Shown one piece after another: positions 37,801 through 45,706 of a stretch of DNA of 64,000 bases. The notes under the pieces are model-generated. The model did no database searches. It saw only the letters and a list, made by a program, of their open reading frames with translations, and had not been told where the DNA came from. Within the stretch, counting starts at the first letter, position 1. Every line of letters begins with the position of its first letter. The stretch is taken from assembly GCA_902729315.2 (NCBI GenBank), contig LR746275.1, positions 684,501-748,500 on the forward strand, in the 5' to 3' direction. The translations under genes and the position numbers were made by a program. This stretch comes from Spirodela intermedia. Taxonomy: Eukaryota; Streptophyta; Magnoliopsida; Alismatales; Araceae.

Positions 37801-38920
37801 AATTACAAGATATTATATTACATCCCTGTGATCGACCTGGAAAATTACCACTATTTTTGGGATTTGTATTGAATTATAATTGATATATTTATTTTGAAAT
37901 ACTTCTAAATATCCGAAAATTCGTATTTTCTAGTTTTATAAATTTTAAATTTGCGTGATTTAATATACAACGACTTAGTCACGTCACCACCCAACTGCCA
38001 ACCTTCGACATTCTTGCCGAAGCGCTGTTGACGCTCAGCCTTCCCACCGAAGTGCCACTAATGCTCGGCCTTCCCGACGAAGCACCACTGACGCTCGGCC
38101 TTCCCGCCGAAGCGCCACTGATGCTTGGCCTTCCCACTGAAGCGCTGCTGACGCTCGGCATTCCCACTGAAGCGCTGCCGCCGCACACGCCCCGCGCGCC
38201 AGTTTCTATGGCCTGCGCGCTCACCCGGTGCCACTGTCCACGTGCCCTAAGGCACGTCATGCGGCTTGCCACATGCACCCGCTAGCGTCCCCTTCGGCCC
38301 ACCAGTGGGCCCACACTTGCTAGCATGCCCTTCAGCCCACCTACAGGCTCACGCCCACGTCGACTGTGCCACGCCCTAAGACGACGACTTTCGTGACTCT
38401 CGACCAAGACCAACCATCGACGCTAAGCATCACTCTTCACTAGATGTCTCTGCCTTCGTCAAATCTCCACTCCATCATGACCCGCCGGGCTATGTAGCTC
38501 CGAAGGTTAGCTCTATACCCCTTCCTCTTAACTTTACTTATCTCTCAAAGGGTTTTCTTGGCTCGTCTCCACCACCATCAGGAGAATGTAGATAGGATAG
38601 GACGATTATCGGGTTGTGACTTTTGATGCTGCGCTAGATTCATCATCGTTCGTAAGCTGTAGCCCTAGGCTACCTCACGACGACTGTTCCACCATCTGTC
38701 CAGACATGGACCGAGAGGGCCTCACACTTACCATCATCAAGTGTTTCTCTTAGTTGTCCTGAGTTGATCATGCCTATTGGTATGCTTACTTATACTTAGG
38801 TTAAGTAGTAAAACCTAGAGTCTAGGGTCCATACATTCTTATCGGATCGGCCCGACTGCCCCTTCCTAGGTCTAGAGTTTCATTGATCAGGTACAAGGAT
38901 TCTTGCCCCATCCTACATCA
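34896..38920 (+). mobile_element. Family 2 LTR inserted in LTR G, TSD TCGAG, split by LTR H
   Basis: Starts TGATGGTGAG and ends CATCCTACATCA, with exact TSD TCGAG at 34891-34895 and 38921-38925. The TATA (CCATATAAGGGG) is near 35490. A family 1 LTR (36217-37986) interrupts it. The right part begins just before a shortened 30-bp minisatellite (38018-38180). Net length without the insert is about 2.25 kb. Confidence 0.9.
36217..37986 (+). mobile_element. Family 1 solo LTR H inside the family 2 LTR
   Basis: A young, GC-rich copy from TGATAAGTCTTCATTATC to CGACTTAGTCACGTCA. Flanks CCAGC and CCACC match at four of five positions, consistent with a slightly degraded TSD. It carries the 144-bp tandem duplication (units start near 37207 and 37351), a CACGTG G-box at about 36534 and TATATATTCG at about 36638. 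Confidence 0.9.
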
Positions 38921-39943
38921 TCGAGCCCCTACTTGCAGCTCCCTGATTGCACTTCCAAATCGCTTATAGGCTCGGTTGGCCAATAGGTCCTTTCTATTTT
39001 GCTATATTTTTATTTTTATTTTTATTTTTATTTATTTTAATTAGATAAATCTATTGAAATATGGTATGCTACTAGTGAATATTTGAGATTTCTTCATTTA
39101 TCTAAAAAATAAGGCTATAGAAATCATATAAATTCATATTAAATTACATAATTAGCTAAAAAATTATGTTAATCAACTAAAAACTACTTTTCACACTTTA
39201 ACACAAATATAAATATATTTATCATGAGCTAAGGCTAAAACTATATTATTTATTAATTATTAACTCGTGATAATGAAGACTTATCACTAGGGCTCTTATA
39301 CCATATTGACAATTCAAAAACAAACCCTAAAATACATACCAACATTAGAGGACTACATCTATAGAGCCCTAATAGGTCTCAATGGGCCAGACACTATCAA
39401 AAAATTAATAATATATTTTTAGTTTTAAATTATTATAAATAGACTTATATTTATATTAAATAATGAAAAGTGGTTTTTATTTAGTTATTGTGAATTTTTA
39501 GCTAATTATGTGATTTTATGTGAATTTATATAATTTTATAATCCTATTTTTAAGATAAATAAAGAGAAATAAGATAAAATAAAAATATATAAAAAGGGAG
39601 AAACTTGTTGGCTTGTTAGGCCTATGATAAGTCTTCATTATCATGAGTTAATAATTAGTAAATAATATAGTTTTAGCCTTAACTCATGATAAATAGACTT
39701 ATATTTGTGTTAAAGCATGAAAAGTGGTTTTCAGTTGATTAACGTGAATTTTTGGGTAATTATGTGATTTTATACGATTTTTACAGTCTTAGTTTTGAGA
39801 TAAATGAAGAACAAGAAATAAAAATAAAAATATTGCAAAATGGGAGAATCCGCCGGCCAGCCGGGCCCGCAAGCGGGTCGGAAGCGCAGTCGGGGAGTAG
39901 CCGCGAGCAGGGGACTCGAGCGGCATGCTTGGATCGATAGGGG

Positions 39944-39949
39944 CACGTG
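39944..39949 (+). promoter_or_regulatory. G-box upstream of the LTR TATA
   Basis: CACGTG lies about 80 bp before the TATA at 40029. The same arrangement is seen in other young copies (for example 36534 and 60387). In the 3' LTR of this element it is mutated to CACGCG. Confidence 0.5.
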
Positions 39950-40028
39950 TGCGCCACTCCCCTTCCACGTCACCGGTGGTCAGCCGGCTGAGGGGCAAGG
40001 AGTGATCGTACACGCGAGAGGACTTTGC

Positions 40029-40036
40029 TATATATT
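40029..40036 (+). promoter_or_regulatory. Candidate TATA box of the LTR promoter
   Basis: TATATATT followed by CGCCCGAA is conserved at this point in all well-preserved family 1 LTRs and would start transcription about 430 bp into the LTR. Confidence 0.55.
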
Positions 40037-41060
40037 CGCCCGAATAATCCGCGCACAACCAATGTGGGACTAAATCCACCTTGTAAGGGGCGGGCGACCG
40101 CCGCGGGTTCGAATCCTCCCAGAGTCAAAATTCATATATTTTTAACTGATTATCGCGACTTTCCTGCAGATCGCCGGTGAAGGATTAAGCAACCGGAATC
40201 GCTGAATCATCGGTGAAAATCTCGTCAACGCGATTCGCGGAGCATTGCTACTAAAATTTCTGAACGATTCGCAGTAAAAGGATCGCAATCCATCGAGTAA
40301 ATCATCTCCGATTGATCGACGAACAAGCCGTCGTCGGGAAGAGGACGATCCGCCGGGAGACCAGTCGCCACCTCCTGAGAGCGTACCAGATGCGATGAAG
40401 AGCCTCCTCTTGCTGCGCGGACCTGAGGATGAAGCTCCCTAACATGCGCCTCACCTCCATCTAGCCCCTCTCCGTCGGGTGACAGCCGCCGGAGAGCCGC
40501 AAAGTCGCCGTTTTTCCGCTCCGCCGGGTGACAGCCGCCGGAGACGATTCGACGACCCACTTCATTGGGCTCTAGACTTCGCGAGAAGATCTAGAGATTG
40601 CCCACGTCGTCTTTGTCCAAGGAGAGCCTTCGAGGCCGTGGACACTGCACGACGACCCTCCCGAACGCTCAGGATTCCGGTGCATCGCCGACGCGTCGCC
40701 GTCGCGACGCTGGAACTCTGTTTTCCTGCTTTATCTAGAGATTGCCACGTCGTCTTTGTCCAAGGAGAGCCTTTGAGGCCGTGGACACTGCACGACGATC
40801 CTCCCGAACGCTCAGGATTCTGGTGCATCACCGACGCATCGCCGTCGCAACGCTGGAACTCTATTTTCCTGCTTTCAATTTAATTTACGCTTCATTTAGT
40901 GATACTTTGTTGATTTTTATTTACCAAACTATACTTCGTTCAATTACGATTCTTCCGGCTTTTACAGATCTTAATTTGATTAATTGAGTCGTCTGTAATC
41001 GCCTACGTAAGAATCGCCGGGCGGAACTCTGTTTCCACCTGATTTGCGTTCGCCGGGTGC

Positions 41061-41076
41061 TGACGTCATCCTGACG
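41061..41076 (+). promoter_or_regulatory. Paired TGACG (as-1-like) motif in the LTR
   Basis: TGACGTCATCCTGACG has two TGACG repeats with 6 bp between them, the first being a perfect TGACGTCA palindrome. It is conserved in young copies (47179-47194 in the 3' LTR). TGA-type bZIP factors bind such pairs. Confidence 0.45.
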
Positions 41077-41374
41077 TTCGCACCCTTATTTCCTTTTTTT
41101 TTGTGAATTTTAAATATATTTCCTTTTTATTTCCTAGTATAAAATTCGTAAGAAAATCGTACTCATTGAGAAAAATTCTGAATAATTACCAGATATTATA
41201 TTACATCCCTGTGATCGACCTAGAAAATTACCGCTATTTTTGGAATTTTTATTGAATTATAATTGATATATTTATTTAGAAATACTTCTAAATATCCGAA
41301 AATTCGTATTTTCTAGTTTTATAAATTTTATATTTGCGTGATTTAACATACAACGACTGAGTCACGTCAAATTT

Positions 41375-41392
41375 TGGCGCCGTTGCCGGGGA
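41375..41392 (+). other. Primer-binding site complementary to tRNA-Asp
   Basis: TGGCGCCGTTGCCGGGGA starts 5 bp after the 5' LTR end. It is the 18-nt complement of the 3' end of plant tRNA-Asp including CCA, the usual primer site of Athila/Tat-type elements. The site is fully intact. Confidence 0.93.
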
Positions 41393-41583
41393 TGTATTGC
41401 ATAATATTTAGTATTTTTCTGTTTTTCTCTTAGAGTACACAAAAAAAAAACTTTACTCTTGTTTTATTTTCTTTTTGCTGATTTTTATTAGAAAAAGGGA
41501 ACAAAAAGAAGCACGGCAAGGACTGGAGCATCCTGAAGGAGGGTAACAGTTACTAACTTTTTCCCTCGAATTTATTGATTTTT

Positions 41584-44103
41584 ATGCATGGTAGAAGATC
41601 CTTGCATCCAAGGCTAGAAAATCCTTTCATTATTTCATTCAAAAATAAAAATCCAAAAGAAAAATTAATTTTGATGGATCCTGAAGGAAGTACAGGTCAA
41701 ACTGAGAACAATCCTATGGCCATGAAAAATCATTATATCCCTGATTCATTTCAAAGAGCATCTAATATTAGAGTCCCATTAGCACCCACTGTTAAATTCG
41801 AAATAAATCCAGGAATTTTTCAAATGCTCCCTAATTTTCATGGATTGCCTTTAGAGGAACCTCATCAGCACTTAGAAAAATTTCATATGGTCTGTGATTT
41901 AGTTAATCTCCCTCAAGTTACACCGGAAATTATTAAGATGAAATTATTCCCTCATACACTTAGGGACAAAGCTAGTCATTGGCTATCCACATTAGATAGA
42001 GAATTAACTAGCTGGAAAGATATAGAACAGGCCTTTCTTCGAAAATTTTATCCCTTAGGAAAAACTCAAAATATGAGAAAACATATATGGAGTTTTTCTC
42101 AAAGACCAGGAGAAACTTTGCATGAGACATGGGAAAAATTCAAAGATTTACTTAGAAAGTGTCCTCATCATGCTATACCCAAGTGGCAGCTCAATAGAAT
42201 TTTTTATGATGGATTATTAGAACAACATAGAAATATGGTTGATTCTATATGTGGAGGAGCTTTTATGGAGAAAACTCCTGATGAGATTTACAGTCTTTAT
42301 GAGAATTTAAGTGAAAATTCTAGAGATCAAGCCTCTTTTGAATTATATGACAAGGAAATGAAGAGAGAAATTTATGAATTGCATCATGATGATGATTCTA
42401 AACTTAGAAATGAGGTTAATCAGATTAATCAAAGATTAGAAAAAATTGATTTACTTATTGATAATATTAGAAAGCCTTTTAACCCTCAACTTAATTCGAA
42501 TAGTACATGTCCTATGTATGGTGAAAATGATTATTCTGAACTTCAATGTTATAATTTAGATCAATCATTTCACCCTATGCAAGAACAAGTGCAAGTAGCT
42601 CACGGTTTTAATAGAAATAGGGAACATTTTTCAAATTCTTATAATCCTAATTGGAGGAATAATTTTTCATGGAGAGACCCAAATAATATTCAAAATCCAG
42701 AAGCACTTAGACCCAATTCAAACTCTGAATTTCGTCCAAAACAAGAAAATAGATTTCAGAAAAATCAGCCCTCTCAAACCCAACCTGATGCTATGGAAAT
42801 GATGCAGCAAATGAGCCAAATGATGCAACAAACTATGAATCAAATGATGCAACAAACTATGAATCAAATGATGCTTCATCAGAAACAAATTATAGAGGCT
42901 CTTGGGAATAAGAGAGAAGAGGGACAGCTACCTAGTCAGCCCATAGAAAATTCAGAAAACTGTCCAACAGTAAGATTTCAGCAAGAAGAGTCTAACTGGA
43001 TAAATTTAGAAAAAAACCCACGAAATGAAAATGTTAGGACAGTGAATACATTGAGTGAGAATATTTTACCTGATCCTTATTTCCAATTATTAGAAGAAAT
43101 TGATGATCCATTAGAAGTAAATGAGGATATTAAGGGCAAAAATATAGTAGCAGAAAATTTGAATAAAATCATTTATTGCTCACAATTGATGAATGAATAT
43201 AGTGAGGATGATGAGGAGAAAGAACCCTTAGATGAAGAAACAGCGACTGATCATAGAAAAATCATCCAAATTTCAGTAGAAGGGAGTAAGGACAGAAATG
43301 AAGAAAAATATATTTCAGGGGAGGAAAAATCAATTGATTTGGGAGATGTAGGAGACGAAATTAATGAATCTAATCATAATTTTGCAGCCATGGATGTTGA
43401 TTGTGAGGATGATGATGTATATCATATACCAAAATTAAAAGATAGCTCTTGGGAAGATGAAGAATTTGATGAGTTGAGAAACGAAAAGCTAGAAAAAGAA
43501 TTGATTCAACTAATGGGAACAAGCAAAAATAATAGATGTGAATATAGAAATAATTTTGGAGGAGAAAATTTGAATTTTACTGAATTCATTAGATCTGAGA
43601 TTAAAGAAGACAATCCTTCCATCCTTCAAAACCCACAGCCCATTAGAATTACTTCTAAGCTTGAAATATTTCACTCCTCACAAATTGAACAAATATGTAT
43701 GGAAGATAAAATAGAGCAGGGGAAGATTATGCAGATAAAAGAAGACATTAAGAAATGGGTGAGTGGAAGAATTAGAGATACCAATTTAGATGAAAAAATT
43801 TTAGATTGGGCAAGAGCTAATCTGAAAATTATATGGCCTGATCACATTTTATGGTTTATTAATAGAAAGTATTTATTAATGAATGAGAGCCTAACAAAAC
43901 AAGATAGAAATAAGGAAAGATTCTTTTCAAAATGGAAATATTATTTTTGGGAAAATTTTGTTAATTTCCATTTTGTTTTGGCTGAAAGTATGTCAAGGTA
44001 TATATATGAAGTATATGAATTTATGCTAAATCTGAAAAAGAATATCATAAAACTTACCTTGGGATACAAATATATTTTGATGGCCATAGATCAGCTTATA
44101 TGA
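41584..44103 (+). CDS. gag: Gag protein of the gag-only retrotransposon, 839 aa
   Basis: One uninterrupted frame from ATG 41584 to TGA 44101-44103. Early residues about 65-205 (FEINPGIFQMLPNFHGLPLE ... KASHWLSTL ... FLRKFYPLGKTQNMRKHIWS ... CPHHAIPKW) are a retrotransposon gag domain of Athila/Tat type, followed by GGAFMEKTPDEIYSLYENLS. A zinc-knuckle-like segment at 42508-42549 (CPMYGENDYSELQC) has the CCHC spacing but with Tyr for the second Cys and for His. Next comes a Met/Gln-rich segment (42793-42890, MMQQ and MNQMMQQT repeats), possibly coiled coil, then long acidic stretches. The C-terminal 120 residues are unrecognised. Gag forms the particle that packages element RNA. Two other gag copies in the window are broken. 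A downstream ATG at the MDPEGSTGQ segment is an alternative start. Confidence 0.92.
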   Translation: MHGRRSLHPRLENPFIISFKNKNPKEKLILMDPEGSTGQTENNPMAMKNHYIPDSFQRASNIRVPLAPTVKFEINPGIFQMLPNFHGLPLEEPHQHLEKFHMVCDLVNLPQVTPEIIKMKLFPHTLRDKASHWLSTLDRELTSWKDIEQAFLRKFYPLGKTQNMRKHIWSFSQRPGETLHETWEKFKDLLRKCPHHAIPKWQLNRIFYDGLLEQHRNMVDSICGGAFMEKTPDEIYSLYENLSENSRDQASFELYDKEMKREIYELHHDDDSKLRNEVNQINQRLEKIDLLIDNIRKPFNPQLNSNSTCPMYGENDYSELQCYNLDQSFHPMQEQVQVAHGFNRNREHFSNSYNPNWRNNFSWRDPNNIQNPEALRPNSNSEFRPKQENRFQKNQPSQTQPDAMEMMQQMSQMMQQTMNQMMQQTMNQMMLHQKQIIEALGNKREEGQLPSQPIENSENCPTVRFQQEESNWINLEKNPRNENVRTVNTLSENILPDPYFQLLEEIDDPLEVNEDIKGKNIVAENLNKIIYCSQLMNEYSEDDEEKEPLDEETATDHRKIIQISVEGSKDRNEEKYISGEEKSIDLGDVGDEINESNHNFAAMDVDCEDDDVYHIPKLKDSSWEDEEFDELRNEKLEKELIQLMGTSKNNRCEYRNNFGGENLNFTEFIRSEIKEDNPSILQNPQPIRITSKLEIFHSSQIEQICMEDKIEQGKIMQIKEDIKKWVSGRIRDTNLDEKILDWARANLKIIWPDHILWFINRKYLLMNESLTKQDRNKERFFSKWKYYFWENFVNFHFVLAESMSRYIYEVYEFMLNLKKNIIKLTLGYKYILMAIDQLI

Positions 44104-45693
44104 TATAAGAGCTGTCCAGCTGGAGACATTAAATTCAGCGCTGCATGGGAGGCAACCCATGGTTTTTATTTCATTTTGTTTGATCTCTGTTTTTCTTAGA
44201 ATTTCGCAGTACTTGTTTCTGTGTTTGTTTTTCTTTCGAAAAAGTGCAGGAGGAGGAGTGTAAGATGAAGTGGAAAATTAAAAACGAGGTTGAGGTGATG
44301 TCTTTCTGAGCTTCATCATTTATGAAAATATTTTTAATGCTTAACTTTGCAGATATGCATGCTTCACTTGAAAATTATATTTTCTGCATATTCTGTTTCG
44401 AGTTTTCTGTGTCATTGAGGACAATGTCATTTTTAAGTTGGGGGGTGAAGTATTCATTATTAATTTATGCTGTAGGACGATTAAGAACATGTGTTTGCAT
44501 TTTATTCAACTTAGAACAGCAACTAAAAAAATAAAAATAAAATAAAATTCGGAAAAACTGCAACATCTATTTTCTGGTTTTCTGTCAGGAACAACAGACT
44601 GTCAAAAACAGCAGATGAAAAAACAACCCGAAATTTGAAATTCTAGAGACCCTTTTCTCACATTTCAATCCCGTAGACATATATTACTGAAATTCGAAAT
44701 TACAGCTATAAAGAAGATAGTTTTGATTTATTTTTGACAAATTTATTGCTGCTAAAATAGAACTGAAAACAGAAAACAGAACTGTCAGAACTATCTAATT
44801 TACAAATTCCTTACATCATATTGCATGCATGAAAAATTAAATCAATTAGATTGATTGATACTAAAAGATACTAGGAAGATTATTATTGAGTCAAAAGAAT
44901 GATCTAGTAGCATGAAATGTTGGAATACTCCTTGGATACATGATAGATAACATGGATTTGATTTTATAGATTTTCACTTCATGATCTTGATGGATAATAT
45001 TTACTTGATGTGAAAATTTGATTGATCATTTGAGTTTAATGGAGATTTTTGCACCCTGATCTATAGGACTTGTGAGGAGAAATCACTTATTTCAAAAAAA
45101 AAAAAGAAAAAAAAAGAGAGAGCAATGTGAAAAATCTAGAAACGAAGAGTACACATGGAGGGTGTGAGACATCATTCTCATTGTCGAAAATCGTGCATAG
45201 AAAAACACTTGCTGAAAAATAAGTGGATAAAGTGAAAGCCCTGAAAATGAAGAGTACACATGGAGGGTGTGAGACATCATTCTTATTGTCGAAATTTGTC
45301 TACAGGAAAAGCTACTTATCCACTATTTATAAAAAAAAAAAAAGAAGGAAGAAATATAGTGCAAACTTCAAAAATTAAGTCATAGAAAAAGGGAAATGTA
45401 AGATCAATATTATTCTTGGATGAGTATTGATAATTGGAACATCTTGTAAATACATCTATGAGTGAAGAAGTGATAAAGATGTGAATAGAAGAAGTGAAGT
45501 CTAGATTGTTATTCCAAGGAGTGTTTAAACATTTAAGTGCTTGACATCATTCTTAAATACTTGATATAAGAATCCAAAGTGTTTAAAGGTGCATCATTTC
45601 TAATTGTATTTCTTTTCTGTATTGAAATATGATGTTTGAGATTTGTAAATTTTTATTTTCGTAATTCCATTGCTAAGGGACTAGCAATGATTT
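44104..45693 (+). other. Non-coding 3' internal region of the element
   Basis: Starts with AGCGCTGCATGGGAGGCAAC then CCATGG (about 44138-44162), a conserved Athila/Tat motif containing the short inverted repeat ATGGG/CCCAT. It then has no coding frame where pol would be expected. An A-rich stretch with a duplicated block lies at 45140-45300. Just before the polypurine tract is CTAAGGGACTAGCAATGATT. Confidence 0.75.
45145..45295. repeat. Two direct copies of a 45-bp block
   Basis: GAAGAGTACACATGGAGGGT plus GTGAGACATCATTCT[C/T]ATTGTCGAAA occurs near 45147 and 45250, about 103 bp apart, each followed by AAGTGG- or ACTTATCC-type sequence. Confidence 0.85.
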
Positions 45694-45706
45694 AAGTTGG
45701 GGGGTG
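45694..45706 (+). other. Polypurine tract of the gag-only element
   Basis: AAGTTGGGGGGTG directly abuts the 3' LTR start and would prime plus-strand DNA synthesis. Confidence 0.88.

Larger units (their letters stand above)
34325..39286 (-). mobile_element. Family 1 LTR G, truncated and split by a family 2 LTR
   Basis: Its parts are 34325-34895 and 38921-39286 (the TSD TCGAG is counted on both sides). The left part starts inside the LTR (CTCTTTCTGACGATGG), so the first third is missing. It retains the 115-bp block. The right part ends GACTTATCA. The intervening 34896-38920 is a family 2 LTR. Confidence 0.87.
39625..41369 (+). repeat. 5' LTR of the gag-only element
   Basis: 1,745 bp. It starts with the hairpin TATCATGAGTTAA / TTAACTCATGATA, has a G-box CACGTG at 39944-39949, TATATATT at 40029-40036, a tRNA-like GGTTCGAATCC at about 40105, a 144-bp tandem duplication (units from 40589 and 40733) and ends CTGAGTCACGTCA. 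It shares the shortened ACTAAATCCACCTTG segment with LTR U. Confidence 0.95.

Noticed and set aside
39625-39712. Terminal hairpin as an independent MITE
   Set aside because: It is always the first 80 bp of a family 1 LTR and has no TSD of its own.
40095-40125. A tRNA gene at GGTTCGAATCC
   Set aside because: Only the T-loop consensus is present. No acceptor stem, D-arm or anticodon arm can be folded around it, and the T-stem pairs imperfectly.
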